Assembly: GCF_001042475.2 (NCBI RefSeq)
Contig: NZ_LECW02000012.1
Coordinates: 186,001 to 250,000, forward strand
Origin: Bacillus glycinifermentans
GTDB taxonomy: Bacteria > Bacillota > Bacilli > Bacillales > Bacillaceae
Direction of reading: 5' to 3'
Length of the DNA stretch: 64,000 nucleotides
A program made the position numbers and the translations under genes. The stretch's first letter is position 1. Each line of letters begins with the position of its first letter. Below are positions 52,774 through 62,445 of this stretch, one piece after another. Below the pieces are notes generated by a model. That model ran no database searches and had not been told where the DNA came from. It saw nothing but the letters and a program-made list of their open reading frames with translations.

Positions 52774-53772
52774 CTATAATCTCCGGACGGAATTCCGGAT
52801 GATCAATTCCGTGCTGATCAGCGACTGTCTGCCTTTCGTCTCCGGATGTTCGATGAGCGACAACAGGCTTTCCGCTCCCAGCATGCTGATTTTTTCGGTC
52901 GGTTTTTTAACGGTTGTCAAAGATGGTGTCGTAAATGCGGAAAAACCGATATCATCAAAACCGATGATCGACATATCGTCGGGACACCGCTTTCCGTTTG
53001 CATAAAGCGCGTTCATGGCTCCAATCGCCATATCATCATTTGCACAAAACAAAGCAGTCGGAGGATTCTCCAGTGTCAGGAGCGTTTCAACCGCGCTATA
53101 GCCGCTTTTCATCGTATAGTCCCCACGAACGAGATATTCGTTGTGAATCGGCAGATCGTGCGTACGAAGCGCATGGAGAAAGCCTTCAAGTCTTTCATGC
53201 GAGGATTTAAAACCCTCTTTTCCCTGAACCATCGCAATGCGCTTATGGCCGTTTTCGATAAAATGGCAAGCCGCGAGATATGCCCCCTCATTTTCATTGG
53301 CCAAAATATTGATCACGGACTGCCCCTCAATTTTTCTGTTCAGAACGACAATTGGAATATTCTGATCTGACACATGATCAATAAACGCCTGATCCCGTTC
53401 GCTTTGGCTGATTAAGATGATCCCGTCATAGCGGTTGCGGTGAATGGATGACAAATCATGATAATCATCAATCCCCCTGACGAACATATTATAGTGCTCA
53501 TCTATCACATTGTTGACGCCGCGCAGAACATCGGCAAAAAAGCTAGAGGATGTTCCGTCCGTCAGACTTGTTAAAAACAGGCCGACCGTAAACGTTTTTT
53601 GCGTCACAAGGCTTTTCGCGTTAAAATTCGGTTTATAATTCATTTCGGCTGCGATGTCGAGTATTTTCTGTTTCGTTTTTTCTTTAATCAGCGGACTGTT
53701 ATTAAGCGCTCTGGATACTGTGGTGTGCGATACATTCGCCAGCCTGGCAATATCTTTAATCGTTACTGACAT
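52774..53772 (-). CDS. exuR: LacI-family repressor ExuR
   Basis: A 332-residue LacI/GalR repressor. HTH with hinge: TIKDIARLANVSHTTVSRAL (residues 3-22), then an effector domain to the end. By context it represses galacturonate genes and responds to a uronate. Between the transporter and uxaB genes, same strand. Full length; ATG at 53772. Confidence 0.92.
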   Translation of the reverse strand: MSVTIKDIARLANVSHTTVSRALNNSPLIKEKTKQKILDIAAEMNYKPNFNAKSLVTQKTFTVGLFLTSLTDGTSSSFFADVLRGVNNVIDEHYNMFVRGIDDYHDLSSIHRNRYDGIILISQSERDQAFIDHVSDQNIPIVVLNRKIEGQSVINILANENEGAYLAACHFIENGHKRIAMVQGKEGFKSSHERLEGFLHALRTHDLPIHNEYLVRGDYTMKSGYSAVETLLTLENPPTALFCANDDMAIGAMNALYANGKRCPDDMSIIGFDDIGFSAFTTPSLTTVKKPTEKISMLGAESLLSLIEHPETKGRQSLISTELIIRNSVRRL

Positions 53773-53851
53773 TTACTTCAACCTGCCTTTTTCCCTGCTG
53801 TTGATACCATCAGTTTATCATATTATGAGCGCTTATCAGAGGGAATTACCC

Positions 53852-55240
53852 TTATGATCTCGAGTTTAAGTCAGCTACCATTTCGGCATGCTTCTTGTCT
53901 GTCAGGCGGTATAAATAGCCGAGAACAAGCATGGCGAGAGACAACGCCACCGCCGGATACAAAAGCAGAATCGCTTTAATGCCGAGAAGCGTACCGGCTT
54001 TTTGGGCAACATTTGGGACATAGCCGACGATGCTGAGCCCGATCCCCGACAAGAAACCTGAAAGCGACTGGGCAAGCTTTCTTGAGAAATTGAACAATGA
54101 ATAAACAGTGCCTTCTTTCCGCTCCCCTGTGCTCCATTCTCCATAATCGATCGCATCCGATACAAATGCCCAAGTGACCCCGTTCGGGATGCTGATTCCG
54201 ATAAATGCGATGCTTGCGAGAATCGTAAATAAAAAGACATTGCTCGGCATGGTAAAGTTGATGATGTCGGCTACTACGGAAACCCCAAGACCGAGAATCG
54301 CGGTTTTCTTTTTGCCGAACATTTTGACAAGCTTCGGCAGCATAAGGACCCCCACAAAGGAAGAACCGATGATAATGAAGTTCATCGATGCCATCAGCTC
54401 GGCATTTCCGAGGTTATACTGGGCGAAATAAACCAGCATCGCAGATTTAAGGTTGTACGCGGAAATCGTGAAAACCGTCATCAATATAAGCGTCAGCAGC
54501 GGTTTATTTGTAAAAAACGTTCTTGAAATGGCCTTGATCGTCACTTTTTCCTCTTTATATTTTTGATCCTTGACGATAATCCGTTCCTTGCAGTTCCGGT
54601 AGCAGATGTAGAAAAACAGCACGCCGAGCATCGACATCAGCCCCATGACGACCGGATAGGCAATCACCGGATTGTCAAATCTGACGATCAACGGAATGAC
54701 GACAATACTTGTTACGAATAGCGCGCCGAGCGAACCGGCCTGCCGGAAGGATGCTAGCGATGTTCTTTCAACCGCGTTTTGCGTCATAGCGGCGCCGAGC
54801 GAGCCGTACGGAATGTTGACGAATGAATAGCCGAGGCCCCAGATCATGTATGAGGCATACGCATATATTAATTTGCCTGTCGGCGAAAGGTTTGGCGAAA
54901 TAAATGTCAGAACCGTCAATATGGCGAGCACGATGCTGCCGTACAATAAATACGGCCTGAATTTCCCTTTCGGTCCGATACGCTTCCTGTAATCGATCGA
55001 TGTCCCGACAATCGGATCGACGACAGCGGCAAAAAGCTTGCTCACAAGAAAGATGCCTCCGGCCGCGGCCGCCGGAATCCCGGCAACATCGGTAAAAAAT
55101 TTCAATAGATAAAGCTGTCCGAGGTCAAACATGAACCCATTCCCAAAATCTCCAAAACCATAAGAAATCTTTTCTTTTAAACTTAATTTCTCGTCAGTTG
55201 CGACGACCGTTTCAGTCTGTTTGTCTGTCGATATTTCCAT
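53852..55240 (-). CDS. yjmB: Hexuronate:cation symporter (GPH family, YjmB-like)
   Basis: A 462-residue glycoside-pentoside-hexuronide transporter with about 12 membrane segments. The family N terminus KEKISYGFGDFGNGFMFDLG and the loop DYRKRIGPKGKFRPYLLYGS are present. Its place between uxaC and exuR suggests uptake of galacturonate. ATG 55240 follows AGAGGAG by 10 nt; the frame extends to 55261. Confidence 0.9.
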   Translation of the reverse strand: MEISTDKQTETVVATDEKLSLKEKISYGFGDFGNGFMFDLGQLYLLKFFTDVAGIPAAAAGGIFLVSKLFAAVVDPIVGTSIDYRKRIGPKGKFRPYLLYGSIVLAILTVLTFISPNLSPTGKLIYAYASYMIWGLGYSFVNIPYGSLGAAMTQNAVERTSLASFRQAGSLGALFVTSIVVIPLIVRFDNPVIAYPVVMGLMSMLGVLFFYICYRNCKERIIVKDQKYKEEKVTIKAISRTFFTNKPLLTLILMTVFTISAYNLKSAMLVYFAQYNLGNAELMASMNFIIIGSSFVGVLMLPKLVKMFGKKKTAILGLGVSVVADIINFTMPSNVFLFTILASIAFIGISIPNGVTWAFVSDAIDYGEWSTGERKEGTVYSLFNFSRKLAQSLSGFLSGIGLSIVGYVPNVAQKAGTLLGIKAILLLYPAVALSLAMLVLGYLYRLTDKKHAEMVADLNSRS

Positions 55241-55268
55241 GGGAAAGCAGCTCCTCTGCAATCATTTT

Positions 55269-56690
55269 TTAAGCTTTCAAGCGATCTTTCACCTCAAACT
55301 GAAAATATTGCTTTGCATTTTCATAGCTGATTCCTTTCACGATTCGTCCGAGCAGTTCGAGATCATCCGGCGCTTCGCCGTTTTCCGCCCATCCGCCGAT
55401 CACATCGCAGAGCAGACGCCTGAAATATTCGTGCCTCGTGTAGGAAAGAAAACTTCGCGAATCCGTCAGCATGCCGATAAAACGGCTTAACAGCCCTATA
55501 TTTGCGAGCGATTTCATTTGTTCATGCATGCCGTCTTTCGTATCGTTGAACCACCATGCCGTCCCGTGCTGTATTTTCCCCGGTACCCTTCCGTCCTGAA
55601 AGCTTCCTGCGAGGCTTGAAATCACGACATTGTCGCGTGGATTTAACGAATAAAGAATCGTTTTCGGGAGCGCGTCTATTCTGTCGAGAGAATCGAGAAA
55701 CCGGCACAAAGGCTTTGCGATATCCTGATCATTGATGGCGTCATACCCCGTATCAGGCCCGAGCCGCGCGTACATTTTGCTGCTGTTGTTTCGCAAAGCG
55801 TTAATATGCAGCTGCATCGCCCAGCCTTTTTCCGCGTAACAAGCCCCGAGTACATGGAGGGTGAACGACTTGAATGCCGTTTCCTCTTCAGGCGTGACCG
55901 TTTCGCCGTTCATCGCTTTAGCAAAAATCGGCCGCACTTCTTTTTCGTCTGTATCCGTATATGTCATTTGGTTGATGGCATGGTCTGAGATCCGGCCTCC
56001 TGCTTCATGGAAAAACTCAATCCGATTTTTAAGCGCTTCCAAAAAATCGGCGTATCCGCTGATCGCAATGCCGCTTGCTTCTTCGAGCTTTTCCACCCAG
56101 CCTGTAAAGCCTTCCTGATTGATTTCCAGCGCTTTATCGGGCCTGAATCCAGGTAAAACGCTTACACGAAAGTCATCGTTCTTCAGCTTTAAATGGTATT
56201 CCAGGCTGTCAGTCGGATCATCTGTCGTCACGACGGTTTCAACGTTGGATTTTTCGATCAGGTCTCTTGCACCGAAGCCTGCTCCGTTTAGCTGTTCGTT
56301 TACATTGCTCCAAATCGCGGGTGCGCTCTTTTCGTCAAGCAGCTCATAAACGCCGAAAAACCTCCGCAGCTCCAAATGAGTCCAATGATAAAGCGGATTG
56401 CCGATCGTCATCGGCACGGTCTTGGCCCAGGCATTGAATTTTTCTTCATCAGACGCGTTCCCTGTAATGTACTCCTCGGCTATGCCGTTCGCCCGCATCG
56501 CCCTCCATTTGTAATGGTCGCCGTACAGCCACGCCTCGGTGATATTTTTGAAGGTTTTGTTTTCAAAGATCTCCTTCGGACTTAAGTGACAGTGGTAATC
56601 GATGATCGGCATTCCTTTGGCATACTCGTGATACAGCTTTGCCGCCGTATCGTTTGTTAAAAGAAAATCGTCGGCCAGAAACGCTTTCAC
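55269..56690 (-). CDS. uxaC: Glucuronate/galacturonate isomerase UxaC
   Basis: A 473-residue uronate isomerase. The N-terminal DYHCHLSPKEIFENK (near residues 32-46) holds the metal-binding His pair of the amidohydrolase fold, with GDHYKWRAMRANG following. It isomerises D-galacturonate to D-tagaturonate, the first cytosolic step. First gene of the cluster; two palindromic operators lie between it and its promoter region. Confidence 0.95.
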   Translation of the reverse strand: MKAFLADDFLLTNDTAAKLYHEYAKGMPIIDYHCHLSPKEIFENKTFKNITEAWLYGDHYKWRAMRANGIAEEYITGNASDEEKFNAWAKTVPMTIGNPLYHWTHLELRRFFGVYELLDEKSAPAIWSNVNEQLNGAGFGARDLIEKSNVETVVTTDDPTDSLEYHLKLKNDDFRVSVLPGFRPDKALEINQEGFTGWVEKLEEASGIAISGYADFLEALKNRIEFFHEAGGRISDHAINQMTYTDTDEKEVRPIFAKAMNGETVTPEEETAFKSFTLHVLGACYAEKGWAMQLHINALRNNSSKMYARLGPDTGYDAINDQDIAKPLCRFLDSLDRIDALPKTILYSLNPRDNVVISSLAGSFQDGRVPGKIQHGTAWWFNDTKDGMHEQMKSLANIGLLSRFIGMLTDSRSFLSYTRHEYFRRLLCDVIGGWAENGEAPDDLELLGRIVKGISYENAKQYFQFEVKDRLKA

Positions 56691-56715
56691 TGTTCTTCAC
56701 CTTCCTTTAATCGTT

Positions 56716-56735
56716 TTTTGTTAACGTTAACAAAA
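56716..56735. promoter_or_regulatory. Perfect 20-bp palindrome upstream of uxaC
   Basis: TTTTGTTAACGTTAACAAAA is a perfect inverted repeat with a central CG, typical of LacI-family operators; it lies about 25 bp before the uxaC start. Likely ExuR operator. Confidence 0.75.
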
Positions 56736-56747
56736 TGATGCACCAAA

Positions 56748-56765
56748 AATGTGAACGTTAACATT
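56748..56765. promoter_or_regulatory. Second operator-like site upstream of uxaC
   Basis: AATGTGAACGTTAACATT contains TGTGAACGTTAACA, one mismatch from symmetry; it also fits cre except at one position, so it could be bound by ExuR or CcpA. Confidence 0.65.
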
Positions 56766-56819
56766 CAATCTTATTTTATACCAGCCGCTTCTATTTTTCC
56801 ATAATTTTCTCAGCGCATA

Positions 56820-56858
56820 AGAAAGAAGCTGCACGGTTAAAGCCGGCAGCCCCTTTCT
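56820..56858 (-). terminator. Terminator after yvrG
   Basis: Hairpin of AGAAAGGGGCTGC / GCAGCTTCTTTCT type with mismatches, two bp past the yvrG stop; T-run moderate. Confidence 0.6.
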
Positions 56859-56859
56859 T

Positions 56860-58605
56860 TTATTGCTTTTTCTTAAATTCCATCGTAATCTCGGTCCCGT
56901 GTCCCGTCCGGCTGTCGACTTCGATGCATCCGTCATGAAGATGGACGAGCTCGAGCGAAATCGCGAGGCCGAGTCCGCTTCCTTCTGTCGAATCTTTCGT
57001 ATGCGTCCCCCTGTAATAGCGGTTGAATAATTTAGAGACGGTTTCAGAGTCCATGCCCCTGCCGTTGTCGGCAATTTTAAGAACGATGTGCTGTTTTGTT
57101 TCTTCAAGAATGACTTTGATCTCGGTGCCTTTTTCATTGTGTTTGACCGCATTGGCCAGCAGGTTTTCCAAAATCCTTCTGAACCAGCCTTTGTCAATCG
57201 AAAACTTGGTATCTTCTAATTGAGATTCAAAGGAGACCTGATAACCCTCTGAAAACGGGTAGCGCTTAAATTCTTCGACAACCTTTTTTAAAAACGGCAC
57301 AAGCCTGACCGTTTCCCGCTTGATCGGGAGCGCGCCGTTTTTGAGCCTGTATGTTAAATTCAAATCTTCAATCAGCTGTGACATGTAATCCGACTTTTCT
57401 TTCATGACCTGGCCGATTTCGGAAATTTCTTCTTTTGACCATTCATAATTTGGGGATTCGAGCATCATGCTGTACCCATAGATCGTGCTGAGCGGCGTTT
57501 TTAAATCATGGGAAAGCCCGGCAATCCATTCCTCTCTTGTTGCCTGGATTTTTTTCCGGTCCTGCTCATCTTTCTTCAACGTTTCCGTCAGCTGCTCCAT
57601 CGATTCGAATACTTCGTTAAACAAGCGGTACGGCTGCTTTCTTTTCCCTTTTTTATTGCGGCTTCTCGGCAGGCCTTTGCGGTTTTTCGGCTCTTCAAAC
57701 CGCCCTTTTGAGAGGTTGACGACCCATTTAATTGAATGGATGATCGGCATGCCGAACCGGAAAGAGTACCACAGGGTCATGATCGTAATTGAAAAGAGCA
57801 GGATGCCGATCATCAGGACGATGATTTTTAAGGCAAGGCCGATTATCGACCGGTTAAACTCATGGTCCGGATTATAAATCGGATTCGGCGTGGCCGCGAT
57901 CAGCCACTCCGTAGCGCTCAGACGCCTGTACGAAAATTCATGTTCGTAGTTCCACGGCTTTGATTGATACTTCAAAAGCTCTAATTCAGTGATACCTTTG
58001 CTGTAGTCGATATCCGAGAAAATCGATTGTAAAAGCTTCCCTTTTTCATTAAACAAATAAACGGACCCTTTGTTTTTCTTGATGAAATCGAGCGTGCTTT
58101 TTTTATAGGAGGAAAGGGATGAAGGATTTTTTTCCTCCTTCTCCAAATAGCTCAGAATCGTGTCGCTTTTCGACTCCCAGCCGAAGAGAATGACATAATC
58201 CTTCTCATTTAAATTGGCAGACCAAAAATTGACTTGGTACTTGTTGATCTTTTTTTGGGCAAAAGCCGTTACGAGGTCTTCCTTATGGTACTCCCTTTGG
58301 ATCTCCCGGGGAAGATGGTAGGAATACACCGTCTTTTCTTTCTCATTTAGTATTTGCAGCCAGCCCCGCTGCTTATCGACAGCCGCTTTTAATGTGTCAT
58401 CAATGTGCCAATTGTTATCGTAATCAATGGTGACCCAAGTTTCAAACGTGTCTGAAGTGGCTTTCGCCAAACCTGCATCTGCTTCGCTTTCGCTCAGGCG
58501 CAGCGCGAAAAAAATAAAGGACAGGGACAGGACGGCGATGACCAGCATTAATATCAGAAAAATCTGGCTGGTAAAATGCAGAACTAATTTTCCCCTGAGC
58601 CTCAT
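56860..58605 (-). CDS. yvrG: Sensor histidine kinase YvrG
   Basis: A 581-residue membrane kinase. Two membrane segments (near 12-34 and 250-272) enclose a large external sensor region of ~215 residues. Then HAMP, the H-box GLSHDLKTPLSTIYGY (near 366), N-box (LLANAVKHNE) and G-boxes NGRGMDSE and GSGLGLAISLELVHLHDG. In B. subtilis YvrG with YvrH controls wall-related genes. Overlaps the yvrH 3' end by 4 bp. Confidence 0.92.
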   Translation of the reverse strand: MRLRGKLVLHFTSQIFLILMLVIAVLSLSFIFFALRLSESEADAGLAKATSDTFETWVTIDYDNNWHIDDTLKAAVDKQRGWLQILNEKEKTVYSYHLPREIQREYHKEDLVTAFAQKKINKYQVNFWSANLNEKDYVILFGWESKSDTILSYLEKEEKNPSSLSSYKKSTLDFIKKNKGSVYLFNEKGKLLQSIFSDIDYSKGITELELLKYQSKPWNYEHEFSYRRLSATEWLIAATPNPIYNPDHEFNRSIIGLALKIIVLMIGILLFSITIMTLWYSFRFGMPIIHSIKWVVNLSKGRFEEPKNRKGLPRSRNKKGKRKQPYRLFNEVFESMEQLTETLKKDEQDRKKIQATREEWIAGLSHDLKTPLSTIYGYSMMLESPNYEWSKEEISEIGQVMKEKSDYMSQLIEDLNLTYRLKNGALPIKRETVRLVPFLKKVVEEFKRYPFSEGYQVSFESQLEDTKFSIDKGWFRRILENLLANAVKHNEKGTEIKVILEETKQHIVLKIADNGRGMDSETVSKLFNRYYRGTHTKDSTEGSGLGLAISLELVHLHDGCIEVDSRTGHGTEITMEFKKKQ

Positions 58606-59330
58606 CCTTCACTCTCTTTTCTTGACTGGTTCGGAATGAATTTGTACCCCAAGCCCCGTATCGTTACGATGTATTCGGGATTGCTCGGGTCTCTTTCGAT
58701 TTTTTCCCTCAGCTTTCGGATATGGACCATGACGGTGTTGCTGTCGCCGTAAGACGGGACCCCCCACACCTTCTCATAGATCTGATCCTTTGAAAGCACC
58801 CTGTTCGGATGGTCGCAAAAGTATTGGAGGAGCTGAAGCAGCTGCGCCGAACAGCTGACAGCCTCGCCGTCGACAATCAGCTCAGCGAAATCCGGATGAA
58901 ACGTGAAGCGTTCATATTCGTATGAAGACGTTGCCGCCGCGGCCGCGACTTCCTTTTGTATGTATGTCCGCTTTAAATGAGCTTTGATTCTCGCGATTAA
59001 TTCGAGCGGATTAAACGGTTTCGTTATGTAGTCATCCGCCCCGTATGCAAAGCCCGACAGCTTATCAAGGTCCGACGTCTTCGCCGTGAGAAAAAAGATC
59101 GGGGCGTTTGTATGCCGCCGGAGCTCAGGTGATACATCAAATCCGGTCTGCCCCGGCATCATGACATCGAGAAGAATCAAATGTACAGTCTCTTTTTTGA
59201 CGAGATCAAGGGCCTCTTCGGCGCTGTTTGCAGTCAGGACTTCTGTAAAGCCTTCTTTTGTAAGGACGCGCTTTACCATTTGGACAATGGCGTCCTCATC
59301 ATCCACAATCAAAATCGTTGCATTCTCCAC
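58602..59330 (-). CDS. yvrH: Response regulator YvrH
   Basis: A 242-residue OmpR-family regulator: receiver with acidic VDDEDAI, phosphoacceptor in LILLDVMMPGQTG (Asp near 53), Lys in YITKPFNPLEL; winged helix near 135-230 ending TIRGLGYKFIP. Partner of YvrG. The first gene of the pair; no clear promoter is seen in the AT-rich 59331-59450. Confidence 0.92.
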   Translation of the reverse strand: MENATILIVDDEDAIVQMVKRVLTKEGFTEVLTANSAEEALDLVKKETVHLILLDVMMPGQTGFDVSPELRRHTNAPIFFLTAKTSDLDKLSGFAYGADDYITKPFNPLELIARIKAHLKRTYIQKEVAAAAATSSYEYERFTFHPDFAELIVDGEAVSCSAQLLQLLQYFCDHPNRVLSKDQIYEKVWGVPSYGDSNTVMVHIRKLREKIERDPSNPEYIVTIRGLGYKFIPNQSRKESEG

Positions 59331-59445
59331 TTTCTTCTTTCCTTTCTGTCAGCATCATGTTTTATATCCTCATCTTAACATCTATCTTAGGTGTATCGGC
59401 TGCCGTTTTCGGATTTTAAAGTAAAATTTAGAAATTTTCTTTTTA

Positions 59446-59483
59446 AAAAAAGAAAAAACAGACACCTGTTTGCGTGTCTGTTT
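59446..59483 (-). terminator. Terminator after fhuC
   Basis: AAACAGACAC / GTGTCTGTTT stem and a long T-rich tract on the minus strand, overlapping the fhuC stop. Confidence 0.88.
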
Positions 59484-60294
59484 ATCCGGTTGCCAGCCTT
59501 TTGGCCTCTTCATTCTCAAGAAGGTCATAGGTCAGACATATCGGTTTTCCGGTGCGCGGGTCTACAGCAATCTCCGCATCGATTTGAAACACTTTCCGCA
59601 GGACTTCCGGCGTCATGACGTTCTCAGGCGCCCCTTCTTTTACGATTTTGCCGCTGTTTAAAGCAACCATGTGATGGGCGAAGCGGGCCGCATGATTCAG
59701 ATCGTGGATGACCATCAAAATCGTCCGTCCCTCATCTTTATTGAGCTTTTCCAACAGCTTCAGGATTTCGAGCTGGTGGGCCAAATCCAAGTAGGTCGTC
59801 GGTTCGTCAAGCAGAAGCAGCTCCGTCTCCTGGGCAAGGGACATCGCGATCCAGACGCGCTGGCGCTGACCTCCGGAAAGGGCTTCGATCGGCCGGTCAT
59901 GAAACGCCAGCATCCCCGTGACATCAAGCGACCATTCGATGATGCGGCGATCGTCTTTCGTCAGTCTGCCCATTCCTTTTTGATGGGGGAAGCGGCCGTA
60001 TGCAACAAGCTCATACACGGTCAGTCCGCCCGGGGCTTCAGGCGTTTGCGGAAGGATCGCCATTTGCTTGGCGATCTCCTTCGTCGGCATTTGATGGATC
60101 GCTTTTCCGTTCAAATAGACGGCGCCGGTTTTCGAACGGTGGATTCGGGCCATCGTTTTTAAAATCGTTGATTTCCCGCACCCGTTCGGCCCGATCATGG
60201 TCGTGATTTTCCCCTTTGGTATCGTAAGATTCAGGTTTTCGACGATCATCTGCTCGCCGTAGCCAATCCCCAGATCGTTTGTAGAAAGAGACAC
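59482..60294 (-). CDS. fhuC: Ferric-hydroxamate ABC transporter ATPase FhuC-like
   Basis: A 270-residue ATPase: Walker A GPNGCGKSTILKT (near residue 37), signature [17 protein letters not shown] (near 138), Walker [13 protein letters not shown], switch His VIHDLNHAARFA. Third gene of fhuB-fhuG-fhuC, 18 bp after fhuG. Closely similar in layout to YusV in the same window, so the two ATPases are paralogues. Context before yvsH matches B. subtilis fhu. Confidence 0.9.
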   Translation of the reverse strand: MSLSTNDLGIGYGEQMIVENLNLTIPKGKITTMIGPNGCGKSTILKTMARIHRSKTGAVYLNGKAIHQMPTKEIAKQMAILPQTPEAPGGLTVYELVAYGRFPHQKGMGRLTKDDRRIIEWSLDVTGMLAFHDRPIEALSGGQRQRVWIAMSLAQETELLLLDEPTTYLDLAHQLEILKLLEKLNKDEGRTILMVIHDLNHAARFAHHMVALNSGKIVKEGAPENVMTPEVLRKVFQIDAEIAVDPRTGKPICLTYDLLENEEAKRLATG

Positions 60295-60312
60295 CTTGCA
60301 ATCTTCCCTTCT

Positions 60313-61332
60313 TTAGTTTGTTTTCATCAGCAAATAGATAAAATACGGCGCGCCCAAAACGGAAATAACGAGTCCTACCGGAATCTCCGAAGGCGCAAGG
60401 AGCGTCTTTCCGATCAAATCGGCCAGCAACAAGAGCAACGCCCCGGTCAGTGCAGATGCCGGTATCAACAGCTGATGCTTCGGCCCGACGAGCCTTCTTG
60501 CGATATGAGGCGCAACAAGACCGAGAAACGTGATGTTGCCCCCCGCCGCCACGCAGGCGCCGCTGAGGGCGGCTGCGGCCAGCAGCAGCGCGAGCCGTTC
60601 TTTTTCAACGGACGTTCCGAGGCCGGCTGCAATCTGATCGCCGAGATTAAGTACATTTAAATAGCGCGCCTTATAAAAGATAAAAGGAATCAGCAAGACA
60701 ATCCACGGAAGGATTGCTGAAACGAAGCTCCAGTTTGCGCTCCAAATGTTCCCTGACAGCCATACGGTCGCCTGCATAAAATCGTTCGGATTCATTTTCA
60801 GCTGCAGCATTAAAATAGCCGCGCCAAACGCCGTATTGATTCCGATTCCGACCAAGACCAGGCGAATCGGGTTCAGCCCCTTTTTCCATGCGAACAAATA
60901 AATGAGGACGACCGCGATGCACGCTCCTGCAAATGCAAAAATCGGCAAGGAAAACGCGACATTTGCATCAAAGCTGCCTCCAGCCCCCTGGAAGAAGTAA
61001 ATAAATATGACAACGGCAAAACCGGCTCCGGCATTGATTCCTAAAATCCCCGGGTCAGCGAGATCGTTTTGGGATACGCCCTGCCAGACGGCCCCTGCTG
61101 CGGCAATCCCGGCACCGATAAGCGCGGCCAGAATCATCCGCGGCAGGCGGAATTCAAATAAGACAAGCTCATCCTGCGGCGTTCCTCCTCCAAATAACGT
61201 TTTCAGCGCGTCAAACGGAGCAATCCGAATTTCACCCATGTTCAGGCTCACTAAAAATACACCGAGGATCAGCGCGGCCATGACAAGCATGATCATGACG
61301 GCACGGCCGTTTTTGTTCTTGAGCGTCTCCAT
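60313..61332 (-). CDS. fhuG: Ferric-hydroxamate permease FhuG-like
   Basis: A 339-residue FecCD permease with ~nine membrane segments; landmarks GVSQNDLADPGILGINAGAG and [19 protein letters not shown]. Second permease of the unit, one bp after fhuB. By order and size it corresponds to B. subtilis fhuG; the substrate is inferred. Confidence 0.85.
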   Translation of the reverse strand: METLKNKNGRAVMIMLVMAALILGVFLVSLNMGEIRIAPFDALKTLFGGGTPQDELVLFEFRLPRMILAALIGAGIAAAGAVWQGVSQNDLADPGILGINAGAGFAVVIFIYFFQGAGGSFDANVAFSLPIFAFAGACIAVVLIYLFAWKKGLNPIRLVLVGIGINTAFGAAILMLQLKMNPNDFMQATVWLSGNIWSANWSFVSAILPWIVLLIPFIFYKARYLNVLNLGDQIAAGLGTSVEKERLALLLAAAALSGACVAAGGNITFLGLVAPHIARRLVGPKHQLLIPASALTGALLLLLADLIGKTLLAPSEIPVGLVISVLGAPYFIYLLMKTN

Positions 61333-62397
61333 TTACAGTCCCCTCCCTTCGCGCCGGGCCAAATAGAGAAAGAACGGTACGCCGACAAGCGCAGTCACCG
61401 CTCCGACCGGCGTTTCAAAAGGAGGATTGATCATCCTTGCGCAGATGTCGGCACACAGCAGAAGCACGGCCCCAAGCACCGCCGAGCACGGGATGATCCA
61501 GCGGTAATCCACGCCTGCCAAAAAGCGGGCAATATGGGGGATGATCAAGCCGATGAAGCCGATCGTTCCAGCTACTGATACAGCCGCGCCCGTCAGCAAA
61601 ACGACGGAGGCGACCCCGATCACTTTGACCGTTTTTGTCGATTGGCCGAGCCCTTTTGCCACTTCTTCTCCCAGGCTTAAGATGGTAACCGAACGGGCGA
61701 TGAAAAAGACAAGCACGAGCCCCAGGGCGGCCGCGGGAGCCAGCAGCTCAACGCTCGACCATTTCATGCCGGCGATGCCGCCCGCATACCAAAAGCTCAC
61801 ATCGCGGGCCACATCGAAATGAATCGCAATGGCTGACGACAGCGCTCTGAGCAGCGTTCCGACCGCAGTTCCCGCCAAAGCGAGCTTTACAGGAGTAAGG
61901 CCGCCTTTTGAGAGCGTTCCGACCGCAAAAACGATCGCAGCGCCCAAACCCGCTCCGGCAAATGACCAACCCAAAAGCCCGAGCGATGAAATTCCGGGAA
62001 AAAAGGCAAAAGCGACGGCGACCGCAAAAGCAGAGCCGTCCGTTACGCTCATAATTTCGGGCGATGCGAGCGGATTTCTCGTCATGCCCTGCATGATCGC
62101 ACCGGAAACGGCCAGGCAAGCGCCGACAAGTATGGCGCTGACCGTCCTCGGAAGCCTGAGTTCCCAAATAATCTGATGAGCCGTATTTTTTGAATCGAAG
62201 TGAAGAAGCGCGTTCCACACCGTGCTGAGCTTGATATCAGCCGCACCGAGCGCAATGGACAAAGCCGCGCCGAACAGCAAAATCAACGTTCCGCCCAGAA
62301 GAATAAAAACGGCGCCAAGGGGACGGCTGACCGGAAACTGTTCGTTTTCAGGCTCGTCCCCGCCGTTGGTATGGTGAATATTCCTGTAAGACCCCAA
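61333..62397 (-). CDS. fhuB: Ferric-hydroxamate permease FhuB-like
   Basis: A 354-residue FecCD permease. Landmarks GMTRNPLASPEIMSVTDGSA and GTIGFIGLIIPHIARFLAG; hydrophobic helices from about residue 25. The start is a TTG at 62397 with AAAGGA about 13 nt upstream, so an internal start is possible. First gene of the unit, directly downstream of a Fur box and promoter. No binding-protein gene adjoins it. Confidence 0.84.
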   Translation of the reverse strand: MGSYRNIHHTNGGDEPENEQFPVSRPLGAVFILLGGTLILLFGAALSIALGAADIKLSTVWNALLHFDSKNTAHQIIWELRLPRTVSAILVGACLAVSGAIMQGMTRNPLASPEIMSVTDGSAFAVAVAFAFFPGISSLGLLGWSFAGAGLGAAIVFAVGTLSKGGLTPVKLALAGTAVGTLLRALSSAIAIHFDVARDVSFWYAGGIAGMKWSSVELLAPAAALGLVLVFFIARSVTILSLGEEVAKGLGQSTKTVKVIGVASVVLLTGAAVSVAGTIGFIGLIIPHIARFLAGVDYRWIIPCSAVLGAVLLLCADICARMINPPFETPVGAVTALVGVPFFLYLARREGRGL

Positions 62398-62426
62398 TCG
62401 ATGCCATTCCTTTCTTATATAGAACC

Positions 62427-62445
62427 GATAACGATTATCATTTTC
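62427..62445. promoter_or_regulatory. Fur box upstream of fhuBGC
   Basis: GATAACGATTATCATTTTC matches the classic Fur box GATAATGATTATCATTATC at 17 of 19 positions and adjoins the -10. Confidence 0.9.

Noticed and set aside
53810..53850. cre site in the exuR-transporter gap (TTATGAGCGCTTATCA)
   Set aside because: Palindromic core AGCGCT but the spacing does not fit the cre consensus; could be a weak operator, not supported further.
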